Source of the DNA: Prillingera fragicola | Taxonomy: Eukaryota > Basidiomycota > Tremellomycetes > Trichosporonales > Trichosporonaceae | Assembly: GCA_002335605.1 (NCBI GenBank) | Contig: BEDY01000001.1 | Coordinates: 1,240,001-1,304,000 of the forward strand | DNA length: 64,000 nt | Direction of reading: 5' to 3' | Position numbers and translations under genes: made by a program | The notes under the pieces: generated by a model | The model's database searches: none | Told to the model about the DNA's origin: nothing | The model's input: only the letters and a program-made list of their open reading frames with translations | In this document: positions 11,251 to 22,596 of the stretch, piece by piece | Layout: the number at the start of each line of letters is the position of its first letter | Numbering within the stretch: the first letter of the stretch is position 1

Positions 11251-12728
11251 TTAAGCGGTGATCCACCAGTCACCCTGGTCCTTCATGGCGTTGGCGACCT
11301 TGACGAAGCCAGCAATGTTGGCACCGGCGACGAGCGATGGAACGGCGGAGTCCTTGACGTAGGTCTTTCCGGTCTCGCGGCAGTTGGTGTAGCAGGTGAC
11401 CATGATCTCCTTGAGACGAGCGTCGACCTCGGCGTGCGACCACTTGAGACGCTGCGAGTTCTGTCCCATCTCGAGACCCGAGACGGCGACACCACCACAG
11501 TTGGCGGCCTTTCCGGGGGCGTAGTAGCAGACACCCGAGGTCTCCGAGGTCGACTTGGCAGTGCGACGCGACTCCTCAAAGATGTCAATGGCCTCCTGGG
11601 TGCAGCCCATGTTGGAGCCCTCGGCAACGTAACGGACACCGGCGGCGATGAGGGCCTTGGCCTCGTCGGCCGAGACCTCGTTCTGGGTAGCAGAAGGAAG
11701 AGCAATGTCGGCGTTCTTGAACAGAGTCCAGGGGCGCTTCTCCTCGTGCCACTCGAACTTGCCACCGTGCTCGAAGACGGTGAGGGGCTGGCGGCGGAGC
11801 TTGAGGTCGGCAATGGCAGCAATGTCGGCGGGGGTGAAGCCCTCCTCGCCCGAAGCGATGAGCGAACCGGTCGAGTCCGAGAACGAGAGGACGGTGCCAC
11901 CAAGCTCAATAACCTTGAGGGCAGCGAACTGGGCGACGTTTCCGGCACCCGAGATAAGAACGCGCTTGCCGTTCCAGTCGGTGTTGTCGAGGTCACGGAG
12001 CATCTCGGTGACGTAGTAGACGAGACCGTAGCCGGTAGCCTCAGGACGGATGAACGATCCTCCCCAGTCCTCGCCCTTGCCGGTCAGGATACCAGCAAAC
12101 TCGTTGCGGTAGCGCTTGTAGGCACCGAACATGTAACCGATCTCGCGACCACCGGTACCAATGTCACCAGCGGGAATGTCGGTGTCGGCACCAATGTGGC
12201 GCGAAAGCTCGAGCATGAAGGCCGAGCAGAAGCGACGGATCTCGTTGTCCGACTTGCCCTTGGGGTCAAAGTCGGAACCACCCTTACCACCACCCATCGA
12301 GAGGCCGGTGAGAGCGTTCTTGAAAATCTGCTCAAAGCCAAGGAACTTGAGGACCGAGAGGTTGACAGTGGGGTGGAGACGGAGACCGCCCTTGTAAGGG
12401 CCGAGGGCCGAGTTGAACTGGACACGGAAGCCACGGTTGACCTCGACCTTGCCGTCGTCGCGCTCCCAGGTGACACGGAACTGGATGATACGCTCGGGGA
12501 TCTGGACGATGTCGAACGCGGTGCGGTACTCGGGGTGGACGGCAAGGAAGGGCTCGATGGTGGAACCGACCTCAAGGACGGCCTGAGAGAGTCAGTACTG
12601 GGCTTTTTTTTCTGGCTATCAGAAGGCGGGTGGCACCCGGCGGTACAGTCGACCAGTGTGGGGCCACCTCTTGCCTTTTGATAAAAACTCACCTGCTCGA
12701 ACTCGGGCTCAATAGGAAGGTTGGACAT
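11251..12728 (-). CDS. GDH1: NADP-specific glutamate dehydrogenase
   Basis: Cytosolic enzyme that aminates 2-oxoglutarate to glutamate with NADPH and ammonium, the main ammonium-assimilation step in fungi. Exon 1 is 12728-12693 (12 codons), exon 2 is 12582-11251; the 110-nt intron is longer than most here. 455 residues match the ~450 of fungal NADP-GDH. Visible are the [15 protein letters not shown] active-site lysine loop, the [19 protein letters not shown] segment, the Rossmann dinucleotide motif [10 protein letters not shown] and the C-terminal [10 protein letters not shown]. Codon use is strongly biased to C-ending codons, as for highly expressed genes, so the opposite strand stays open by chance. 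Two AGATAA sequences (12954-12959 and 13329-13334) lie upstream and could bind nitrogen-responsive GATA factors, which is inference only. Confidence 0.96.
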
Positions 12729-15700
12729 TGTGGTTGGAGAGAGTCAAAGTCTAGATGGGTTTTAGTGTAGACAGGAGAAGAATGAAAGAAAGAGGAATGA
12801 GCTGTACGTGTCTGCTAGTTATACTCGCGGCGGGCACAAAGAGTCTCGGACGGAGTAGGCGGGGCAATCTCGCGGCTTGCTATCACTCGCTGCCGCCTCT
12901 GTCCACTCACATCTCACCACCCAGTCAGGCACACTGGCCAAAGATCGAGTGCTAGATAACGACTGGCAGCGAATAGGGTAACAGAACAGCCGCGGGCGGA
13001 GTTGTGGACCAATCACAGCGAGCATTAGCGTGGAGGCCATGAAGCCCCACATCCTAACCCACCCCACCCTGTGTCGGCCCGTCCGGCCGATCCCTGAGTA
13101 GACCGCAGAGCGGCACTGTGAATGCTGCTGCACCACCGAGCCCACGATATGCGGGCCGATACGGCTGATGGCATCGCACATTCGGACACGTCCGAAAATC
13201 GGCCAGTGGAATCGACAGGAAAACCCGGTAGACCCAAAGTTGGGAGGGCGAGTTTGTCGCGTGAGACGAGGACTGCATTTTGTTTGGTTGTTGGTCTGGC
13301 AGAGCATCGGAACAGCGTGGCCTGTCAAAGATAACGATCAACTTGACAGAATATCATGGCATGCATAGTATGGGCACGAAGTGCTAGAGCTACCCACGAA
13401 AGCCCCAAACTTGTTCTCATCTCAGCACACGAGCTACCACTGCGCACGCCGACTTGGCCGTTCGCGGCTGGTCGTGTGATCGTGGGCGATACGAGTTGAA
13501 AGCTCACGTCTTGCCGGCTATGGTCTGGGCTGGCGAAGCTCTGCTCCTCGCGATGGACGCATGCTAGGAGGCTGGCGAGTACTGTAAAGGCGCTCTTCAT
13601 CCTCTGACGTGGCTCTGGCGACTGTCTAGCCATACTGACTGTTGTCATCGTTGCTACAGACGCAGCGCGCCGCCCTCGACAGCTGCCGAAAACTGCCGAG
13701 ACCGCCTCCTCCGTGCTAAACCCATCATCCTCGCTCCTCCAATAGGACCAACACGAGCACAGCGCTACGCCACTCGTCACTGCCACTGCCCGAACAGAGA
13801 CCATTACGCTCTGGCAGCGCCTGCTGTCCTGCGGCGAGCCTGCCGGCAATGCAGCGACGACGCCCTCGCACTCGTCCAACACACGGACGCAATGAAGCCA
13901 GCCTGGGCACCCGCGGCGCAGTTCGATACGCAGCTGCCTCGCCTGCACACGACTCGCTTCGGATAGCTGGTGTGAACGGTTGAGCGGCGTCGAGGGCTGT
14001 TCGGGCCGCTTCGTCCGCTCGACGTGTTTGGTGCCGGAGCCGCGACTTGCCGGCCCGTGTGCTCCCTATCGCCCTACGGTGCGTCCAACATGTGGTGGTT
14101 GCTTCGAGCTTCGTGGTAGCGAGCGCCAGGCAGAGTGCTTCTCGACTCGCCACTCAGTGGCGACAACGAAGAGGGTCTTCCAGCATGCACGGAACACACA
14201 GTGAGTCTCACTCGGTCAAAGCTAACCACCAAGCCAACGATCCAACAATCTGCACCAGCGGCAACGGTCATAGCCGTGCGCTCCACAACTCTCAGCGCCG
14301 CTCCCCCGCCGCACATCCTCCGTCGGGCCTCGAGCCGTGCCGTCGCGATGCCGGTGCGACAGGTGTCGATCGTTGCGTGATGCTGCGCAGATGGAGAACG
14401 AAAATCTGAGACTCTAATCTGAGACTCGATACGAAAGGCATGCGTCGTAGCCTGGCTCCAACGACACGGCAGCAACGATGCTCGGTCCGGGTCATACGGG
14501 ATTGGGGTTAGAGCGCACGCGCTCCACCAAGCTGCACTGCTTCATGTGGTTGAGATCTCATGCGTCACAGTGGATTGACGTGTTTGGTTTGCATCACATG
14601 TATTAGTGCCGCTTGGTGGCAAAAATCCCTCATTGTGGAGCGTTGAGACAGTTGGCGGAGCGCTGAGACACCACATCCAGCAGTGACACCGCATCCATCA
14701 GTCATGGCTGACTGCAAGGTATGCCCCACTACTTCTTTTCGCCACCGTGTATGCCTCTCTGTAGCTCTACATGCATGTACTGCTGCTGTCGCTTTTTTTT
14801 GTGGCTCTAGCAGAAAAATAGACATGGAGGTGGAGGTCGTCGATCACCCGGGTAAACCCGAGGCTATCAAAACAGACCCCGAAAGGATCCGCAATCAGAT
14901 CACGCACCATACTCGGTCGGCGCCGAGTGCGGGCGAGCTACCCTTCACCTCGACCCTCGCTCGCGCCGTCTGATACCAATCACGAGCACGCAACGTATGC
15001 TGCGGGCCAGTTATCGTCTGCTGGACATCTAGTTTGAAAGCAAAGTGCTGCTCGCAATCCTGTAGAGCACGCCGTATGGACCGGGCAGCATGCCGAAGGA
15101 GAGCCGGCGGCACTGACGCCTATGGTGGAAACTGTGGCCTTATCTCGCGTACCGGGACACGTTCTGGGGAAGTCCGGAGCGGCGGACAGATGCGGAGATG
15201 TCTGGCCCATGCCGTTTTCTCCTCTTTTTCTGCAGACTTTCAGAGAGACCAGCGTTCCAGACAGGCGATTGGAAGACGCGGGGGCCCAATGAGCGTCTGT
15301 GCTGGTCGTGGGCCAGTAATGAGCCCGCCTGACAGTTATTCCAGTTACCACGAGCTTGGTGGGCCCCACCATCCCCGGCATGGGGTTAATGAACTGGTAC
15401 GCCTTTAGGGAAGGCCACGGCTGCATATGACTGGTAGCGCAGGTACTGGAACCTCGGCCGTCGCTGCTGGAACATTGTGCAGAGATAGGAAACGATAGGA
15501 AATGGGATAGGATGACTGAAACTTGCACTGCGTTTATCAACTCTGCGGCACGGCCTATGTTCTGTATTGACCGATACTTTGAAACGCTGAGGGCTTTCAT
15601 GTAGGCCTTCACTATCCTCCGCCAGAGTAGAAGAGCTCCGGTGCTCCCCTGGCCCCTGGCCCCTGGCACAATCTTACGGCTCTTGTCGCCTGGCACTTTT

Positions 15701-15738
15701 ACAAAGTCATTTGGCATCTCTATCTACTACACATAAAT
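12729..15738. other. 3-kb gene-poor region
   Basis: The longest stretch here without a convincing gene. It holds the GDH1 promoter at its left end (two AGATAA sites). Open frames of 207 residues (13325-13948, minus) and 245 residues (14980-15717, minus) exist, but their composition (rich in Cys, Trp, His, Arg, no recognisable domain) and the lack of matching splice structure argue against coding. Small repeats are visible: two copies of ATCTGAGACTC 13 bases apart near 14403-14427, and three CCCTGG units near 15646-15665. A non-coding RNA, a fast-evolving gene or a transposon remnant cannot be excluded. Confidence 0.5.
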
Positions 15739-17020
15739 CTAGATCTGGTAACCGGCCTCACGAACAGCAGTCTTGACAGCGTCGACTGCGCGCTTGTGCA
15801 TCTCCTTTCCAGCAGCGACGATCCCCTCGTTGGCACTCAAGGTGCGGCCCTGTCCAAAGTCGAGCGCGTTGCCGTGCATGTCTGAGCACACGCCACCCGA
15901 CTCGGCAATGAGCAGAGCGCCGCTGGCGTGGTCCCAGATCTTCTCCTGGTACTCCTTGCCGCCCGAGTACTTGGTGGGAATGCGGAGGTAGACACCACCC
16001 TCACCGCGAGCGAGGCAGGCGTACTTTGCCTGGCTGTCCATGCGAAGCGAAGGTCGCTCGACGCCAAGGAGCTCACCGGTGCGCGCCTGTATAGTGTGAG
16101 CAGAGTGGCCGGCCTCGACCGACTCGAGGAAGGTGAGGGGGTTGGAGGCGGGGGGGAGCGACGGGAGAGTGAGGCGAGTGTAAGGGGCATCGGGGGTGAG
16201 GGGACGCGACCACGAGCCCTCGCCACGGACAGCAATCATGAGCACACCCTGGCCGTTGGGAATAACCTCCTCGCCAATGGCCGCAGGCTCAGGGCCGAGG
16301 TTGGGGCAGCCGATGACACCGAGCTCGACCTCGCCGTCGATGAGAAGGGCGAGGCAGACGGCGAACTGCTGGTGACGGATGAAGCCCGAGGTGCCGTCAA
16401 CAGGGTCCTGAGTTGTTAGCAGGGGTCGCGAGTGCAACAGTTGAATGTAAGGAAGTCAGGCCGGCAGGGGAAGAGACGGCGGGTGCCAAAGGTGGGCGCA
16501 ACGCAACTCACGATGGTCCAGAAGCGACCCTTCGAGCCACCGGTGGCCGAGCCCTTGTCAATAGCATCAAGAATCCTGTCACTGTCAGCCGCGACCCATG
16601 GAGCCATTTCTCCAGCCACGCACTCGGTCTCAGTGTACTTCTTGTCCTGTCCCCAGCCGGTGACGGGAGCAAAGCCGTCGTTGACGAGCGAGACGACCTT
16701 CTCGCGCAGAGGCTCGTTCTGGCGGAGCTCGGAGGTGTCCTCCTCGCCAATGATCTGATCCTTGGGGAAGTGCTCCAGGAGGTGGAGGGAGATGAGGGCC
16801 TGAGCGCTCAGGTCGGCAACAGTGACCGGCGACTTGTCCTTCTTGATGATCGTGTCGTTGGTGACGAGTGTATCCTGGACCTTCTTGGTACTGGGTGTGT
16901 GTCAGACAGTGTATTACATATAGGGTGTCGTCGGGCTCACAGGACGCAGCCTCGAAGGACGGCCTGGACGGCGATCTCGGCCTCGGCGCGGTACTTTGTG
17001 AAGGGAAGGGCAGATGACAT
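15739..17020 (-). CDS. MET22: 3'(2'),5'-bisphosphate nucleotidase (PAP phosphatase)
   Basis: Li+/Na+-sensitive, Mg2+-dependent phosphatase that converts 3'-phosphoadenosine 5'-phosphate to AMP, removing an inhibitory by-product of sulfate assimilation. Exons 17020-16941, 16890-16512 and 16407-15739 give 375 residues, near the family size. Metal-site motifs are all present: the GEEDTSEL acidic pair, DPVDGTSGF (DPxDGT) and WDHASGALLIAESGG. The start MSSALPFTKYRAEAE is placed by similarity to the fungal N-terminus. The frame stays open upstream to 17203 and includes an in-frame Met at 17131 followed by an Arg/Ser/hydrophobic stretch resembling a mitochondrial presequence. It is divergent from NAS2, 274 bases between starts. 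Confidence 0.95.
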
Positions 17021-17294
17021 TATTGCCGGCGTGTCGGTGAAGAATGAGCGACGAGGTGTGATAGCACGAGCTGTGAAGCCTTTTAAGAGATGGTGAGAGC
17101 ACTTGAGCGTAGGCGAGAGACGGAGTAACATGCAAAGTGCTCGATCCAAGATTGTTGATGGCGTCGAAATGAGGCCCACGCTCACTGGCTGGTGATACTG
17201 CAATTCGCGTTTCGGGAATGTCCCTCTCAGCGCGTTGTGCTACCACTCACGTCATCGCTGCTCGTCTTTTAGGAACATCCACCACCTAACCACC

Positions 17295-18239
17295 ATGGCG
17301 TTCCCAGCACCAGTCGAACCCATCAACTTGCCTCTTCCCGATCCAGAGGCATACCCAGGAGAGCCACGCGAGTATGCGCGTGCACTTATGGAGCGCAAGG
17401 ACGAAATTGAGCGTGAAATTGTGCGTCCTTTGGTGCCTTTGGTTGGTACCGTGCTCACCACTGCCGCAGGACTCGCTTAAAGATGTCCTCGCCTCTGTGA
17501 GCTAACCTGCGCGCGGTACTGATGCATTCATACTGACATTTAGCACGCTGCTAATGCGGATACCCCGCTTGTCGATCCCGAGGGCTTCCCACGCGCCGAC
17601 ATTGATGTGGTGCGGTGTCAAGGCCAGCCGGGGACACCGTGCTGACTCCCCACAGTATGCTATCCGTCACACGCGCGCCGCCTTGACACGGCTATATAAC
17701 GACCGCTCAGAGGCAATGCGACGCCTTGCTTCGGCGCTCGAGGCAGCATTTGAGCCTGGAAACCCCAACGGAGCCTCCTCCACCCCTGCACCGACGCCAC
17801 AGAGCAACGGATCAGTCCCGCCAGCGACCGCTGCGGCCGTTGCAAACGGCCACCGTGCGCCGGCGCTTGAGCTCCCGGATCAGTGGCCTGAGCGGCCAAT
17901 TGCACGTGTCAACACTGTCGAGCCTAACGGGCCAGGCGCTGAAGCTGTGAGTGAGCCACGGGTAACTTAGCTGACTGGCAAAGGGGCTGCAACCTGGCGA
18001 CGTTATCTACTCGTTCTCTGGCATCACGGCGACGAGCCCAGGCGGCTTGCAGGCCATCGGCCCGATCGTGGCTCGTTCCGAGGGGGTGAGTGATCCGTTC
18101 CAGACCACAAAGTGCTAACCGTCAGTCGCCGTTGACACTGCTCATCCTGAGAGGCACCGAACGCAAGATGCTGCGCCTCACACCCCGCCGAGGCTGGGGC
18201 GGAAACGGCCTCATCGGATGTCACATTCTTCCTGTGTAG
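17295..18239 (+). CDS. NAS2: 26S proteasome assembly chaperone p27/Nas2 (PSMD9)
   Basis: Chaperone for the Rpt base of the 19S regulatory particle. Six exons (17295-17420, 17470-17496, 17544-17609, 17656-17946, 17984-18085, 18126-18239) encode 241 residues. The N-terminal helical hairpin (EYARALMERKDEIEREI joined to DSLKDVLASHA), the FPRADIDVYAIRHTRAALTR segment and the C-terminal PDZ domain (GLQPGDVIYSFSGI, ending GLIGCHILPV) match the family. A Ser/Pro/Ala-rich linker separates the two parts. All splices are phase-consistent with CTGAC-type branch sites. The stop lies only about 70 bases from the converging MICOS gene, so the 3' UTRs probably overlap. Confidence 0.92.
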
Positions 18240-18308
18240 ACCTCTCCATTAAACCTCTACTGCCACTTTAGCCCAGACTCCGGGCATGCCATATGCATGT
18301 TCATGTAT

Positions 18309-19497
18309 CTAGACGAGGCGCTTGCCGTCGTTCACTGGCTTGGACCCCGCAGGGGGCTGAGCGGCGGCAATAACCTCGGCGGGGACCTGCTTAACGGCAA
18401 GGTTCGAAGCGGCGGGGACACCAGCGCGTTCAGGAAGGGCAATGGTGGCCTCGACAGCGGCCGCCTGCTCGGGACTAGCGGCAACGGGGACAACAATCTC
18501 AGCAATGGGCTTGGTCTCAACGACCTCGGCAACCTTCTGAAGGACGACTGGCTGGGCACGGGGGATAACGGGGGCAGCGGGGGTGTGGACCTCCTCGCGG
18601 AGCGAGGCGACAGTCTTGGAGACCTTGGCCCTGGCGGCCTGGGCAGCGGCCTCTGCACGAGCCTCACCGTGGCGAACAGCCTCGGAGACACGGAGGCCAG
18701 TGGCCGACGAGACGCTGTCGGCGGCGGTGTTGCTCCACTGGCGAGCCTCGTCGGTGGCACCACGCATCTTGTCAAGGGCCATGTGCCAGTGGGCCTCGAG
18801 GTTGTGGTTGAACTGGTCGTGAGACGCGGCAAACTCGGGTGCGTGCTTGTCCTCAATGTCTGAAATGTACTTGCGCAGGTTGTGGGCCGTCTTGGGGAGG
18901 AAGTACGGCAGGGCAGCAAGCGTGAGGAGAGGCGGGGTGAGGAAGCGGATGGGGAAGGCGCGAGTGCGCGTAAGAACCGAACCAGTAAGGCCAGCAACAA
19001 GCACGTAAATGAGACCGGGAGTCAGAGGCTCCTCGGGCGACTTGATCTGCCTGACCTCACCTAAAACGTCAGCCTAAGTCCTCGACTTCTCTGGCCAAGG
19101 TTTTCAACTCACGCTCAACCTGGCGCTCAAATCCAATCCAGCCAGAGACACCGTCCTCGGCGACACCCCGCACCGACCCGAATGCGTTGGTTACTGCCTC
19201 GCGGCCGGTGCCAATCACGTCGGCGAGGGGGTTGGGGGTGACAACCAGAAGCACAGGCTCCTCAACCTCGGTCGAGGGGTAGATGGGGAGCTAGAGAAGG
19301 GTATCAGCGCACATGTTGGCCTGGACATAAGACTATCTCACCTTGTCGCCCCTTGGTGACCGGCCGGGCTGGACGCTCAAGGAAATGAGACCGTCGTCGG
19401 CCTTGGCGGCGGGGGTGAGAGCCGCGTAGGCGACGGCGCCTCCGAGGGCAGCGGCGGGGGCGGCAGAGGCCCGGAAGAGACGCTGGAAGGCGGCCAT
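18309..19497 (-). CDS. MICOS complex subunit, ApoO family (Mic26/Mic27-like)
   Basis: Predicted inner-membrane protein of the mitochondrial contact-site and cristae-organising system. Exons 19497-19342, 19290-19113 and 19060-18309 give 361 residues. The N-terminus MAAFQRLFRASAAPAAALGG looks like a targeting/anchor region; LPIYPSTEVEEPVL, the GVSGWIGFERQVER stretch and the tandem hydrophobic segments (LIYVLVAGLTGSVL and FLTPPLLTLAALPYFLP) follow the ApoO order. The C-terminal ~170 residues are an Ala/Val/Glu-rich helical tail longer than in yeast Mic26/27. The exact paralogue (Mic26 or Mic27) cannot be decided from the sequence alone. Confidence 0.82.
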
Positions 19498-19995
19498 GTT
19501 TTTGGGAAAGGTGGTTGTAAGGGATGACTTCGAGAGCTTCGAACTGCTAAGGGTTCAGGCTTCGGCCCAGCGAGCATCCAGCCAGGCTGTGGAGGGCCCG
19601 TCATGAGCCATCCGCGCTCTCACATCCGCCCTCAGTGCCCTCAGCCTGGTAGCCACAGGCGCCCCAGGTCATACCGCAGGCGCGCAAACTGGGTCGGCTC
19701 TCGTGATAGAACGGAGCCCGGACTTTGCGGTTTTACCCGGTGTGGCACTGGCTTGACCCGCTGATCCTACGCCCAACTTGCACTTGTAAACAGAGGTTTA
19801 TGACATGCATGCATTAAGATCCAAGTGGTTACATCTGCGTAAACTAGTAAAACTAAGGTAGAACAGTGGTTCTGACTTTTCTAACAGGTATGAGATGCCG
19901 TGTTGATCGTCGCTCTATTCTCCATTCATTCTTCTTCATTGCCAGTCCTTCGTCTCGGCGCTGTGCGTGCGTTTCGTGTTCGACGCGCTCATTCT
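19498..19995. other. Intergenic region upstream of the MICOS gene
   Basis: About 500 bases between the MICOS start codon and the stop codon of the next minus-strand gene. It should hold the MICOS promoter and the other gene's 3' UTR. I see no gene, repeat or clear motif. Confidence 0.55.
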
Positions 19996-22596
19996 CTAAC
20001 CCTGAACCCCGACAGCCTTTGCAGCTCGTTCCGGAACACTCCTCCGCCGGGCAGATGCCGTGGCGGACGTGGTAGAGTCGCTAGTCTCTGCGCTCTTGCG
20101 TCTGCGCTTTGTCGACGGCTCGTCTGACCCAGAGTTTCGTTTTGTCCGCGTCGTGGTACTGGTGGACGCGGTAGATGTGGTAGTGCGGGTGGGAGGGATC
20201 GGTGGCAACCCGCCCTTGGACATAAAGGCGACGCCGAGCCGCTGAAGCGGATCGGCAGCGTCAAACTTGGCTGGGAGGAAGACAATTGGCAGTCCCGAGC
20301 CAGGCAAGGGAAGGTGGAAGCCCTAATCAGTTGTCAGCAAAAATGTGGTTGATCATGTCTGTGCCACTCACCACTCCCTCGGCATGAAGGCCTTGCACCA
20401 TTTCGACAAAGGCACTGATGTTTTCGTCGTTGCAAAGCACCATGCCCATGGTCACAGGCAGCAGTCCCTCGCGAGCAAGCGTTGAAACAGGGATCATCGT
20501 CGCAGTCATGCTCTCTGTTGGCACTGGCTCGGGCGGGTACGTCAACTCGTCCTTCCAAGTGTGGGATTGCCAGAGGTGGTCCGAGCCCTCCTCGCCGACG
20601 ATGAGCACATTGAATGTGCCTCCACCCCGCCCGCGAATAACCAGGTCGCCTTTCCACACACCGACTTTGCCCTTTTGGAGATCACGGAATGCTGATGTGA
20701 AAAACATGCACATGGGCGGAGGAGGCACGAAGGGCGCAGTGGGCATAGACAACGAGGTAGGTGGGCGCTTGCGGGTACGAGCCAATGCCGTCGGAGGGCT
20801 GGTAGCGGCCTCTTCAGAGCCAGAGGCAGAAGCCGAAGGAATGTTGGAGCTGGCCGAGTTCACCGAGAACAGGGACACTGCAGACACAAATGGCGAAGAC
20901 TGAACCGAAGGCATGATGGTCTCCATGGCGTTTTTATCGTTGATGCCTAAGCTGAGACTGACCCTGCGAGCCTCGTCGTTGACCTCCGAAGCCATCCAGT
21001 TTGAAACGGTAGGGTCGCCGAGGCTAGTCTCGGCCTCCCGCTTCTCAGTCGACTCCTCCATTTGGGCAAAGAGCTCGGCGAACCCTGCCGTGTCTCCGGT
21101 GCGGGATGCTGGACGCGAGAGGTCGAACGGGTCAGAGACCTCGATGGGGGGCAGCCCCAAGGCTGGCGAGTACTCTCCACGCGGGGTGAGCCCCGAGCCT
21201 GACGGAAGGGTGGTACTGAGTGACGGCCACTCCTCTCCTGGTGTAAATGTCGTCCACTGGGAGAGGTCGAGGTCGTGCGTCCCTTTGGTAGGAGTCCACG
21301 CTCCATAGACCTGGTTCTCTTGGAAAGCGTTGACAGCTGCTGGCGCTGTAGATGCCAGGTAGGCTCCGAGGAACCCAGCAAAGATCATGGACTCGTTGGG
21401 ACGGACTGCGATGTTATACAGGGCTTGCAGGGCCTGCGACGCCTCTGTCGTGGGAGTGGGCATTCGGGCCGAACCGCCCCGGTCGGGAACAAGGAATAGA
21501 GACATGAGCACGCTTGGCCAGAGACCGGCAGACGTGACCTGCAAGGTAGTTAGCACCGACCAACAGAGGACCCGATCAGTTACACTCACCACACTGGCTC
21601 CGCCCCGCTTCCACACCTCGGACAGCAACCTCGCTACGCCGACGCTGCCAACGCCATCCACCTCGATGGTGCGGCTGAGTAGCATACGCCACGTGCTGTC
21701 GCCTTCGCCAGCGCCGGCGGTAGACAGGTCCAAACCCTGGCCCGCTACCAGATGAGATACCGGAGATCTGGGAGAGTGGGTTGGGTGGGACGAGGTGGAC
21801 GAGCCTCCACCGTGCTGCCTGACGGGCTTGGGAGCAAGAGGGCGGGTGGCGACAACTTGATGGTGACATTCAGACTTGACGGGTGCAACGCGATCCCGGG
21901 CATCCATGTTGAACAGGCTCTCCCATGTTTCGGCAGATGTTAGGACGTGGTCGCCGATGTCTTCAGCAGCAGCATCCGAGGCGGCATCGGCCGATTTAGC
22001 ACTGGGTGTTTCACCAGAGCCCCAAGTCTGGGTGGCGGTCTCGGGTGAAGCCGAAGCCTCCACGGACGGCGAGCCTCGACGACGATGAAGCGAATGCCGC
22101 AGCTCGTGGCCGAGCGGGGGGTTGGAAGAAATGACTGGAAATGGCGAAGACGATTTGGAGTCTACTGTTGGTGCAGTGATGGGCGCCTGCGACAGAGGGT
22201 GGGGGAAGTTGGCTCCACGCGGAGACATGCCAGTTACAGGGGGTATGGTCTTGCGGCAGCTCTGTAAATGCAACAAGAAGATGAGGTCAGCCACGGCAAA
22301 CATGGAGAGAGGGCATCTCTCTGGGAACAGTGATGGAAGCAATAAAGTGTGGGAGGCGACAATGCTGGTAGGCACCAACAAGACACCGTGGGTAAAGAGA
22401 AAAGAGGGGACTGGGGTGCGCAACACTAACCTCTACCAACGCCTTGATCTTGCCTGGTGATGACACCTTTGGTTTCCTAATGTTGCGTCAGCTCCGCTGG
22501 TGATCGCCATGTCCGTGCCACCCACAAAGCACCGTCCTCCCTTGGACCGTCTGGGAGGCGAATGGGGCGGGCTCCAACAGCAACGGCAGTTGACAT
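19996..22596 (-). CDS. Uncharacterised 760-residue protein, possible SPOC-like C-terminal domain
   Basis: I do not recognise this gene. Exons 22596-22526, 22476-22431, 22261-21590, 21538-20372 and 20322-19996 join in phase to 760 residues starting MSTAVAVGARPIRLPDGPRE and containing PGKIKALVESCRKT. The 51-nt intron 21539-21589 is a multiple of three, so its retention would keep the frame; its gtgagt donor and CTAAC branch site support splicing. Residues ~30-160 are Ser/Pro-rich; ~190-340 look helical and ordered (RMLLSRTIEVDGVGSVGVAR, MIFAGFLGAYLAST). A C-terminal block (VGVWKGDLVIRGRGGG, then LPVTMGMVLCNDENISAFVE and LPLPGSGLPIVFLPAK) resembles a SPOC beta-barrel in pattern only. The tail is basic (TKRRRKSAE), a possible nuclear signal. 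Function is unknown; a chromatin or RNA role is a guess. Confidence 0.72.

Noticed and set aside
11221..12681. 486-codon open frame on the + strand opposite GDH1
   Set aside because: The sense gene is certain. Its strong codon bias avoids codons that would read as stops on the other strand, so the long antisense frame (low-complexity Val/Gly/Leu/Asp) is a by-product.
13325..13948. 207-codon minus-strand open frame in the 3-kb gap
   Set aside because: Composition (many Cys, Ser, Arg, Trp) and absence of any motif or good start context; not strong enough to call.
14704..14880. Possible tiny spliced gene starting MADCK with a gtatgc donor and a CTCTAG acceptor
   Set aside because: It would encode about 20 residues with no family; the T-run before the acceptor is suggestive but insufficient.
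14980..15717. 245-codon minus-strand open frame next to MET22
   Set aside because: Longer than expected by chance but looks like translated non-coding DNA; kept only as a point to test in the gap finding.
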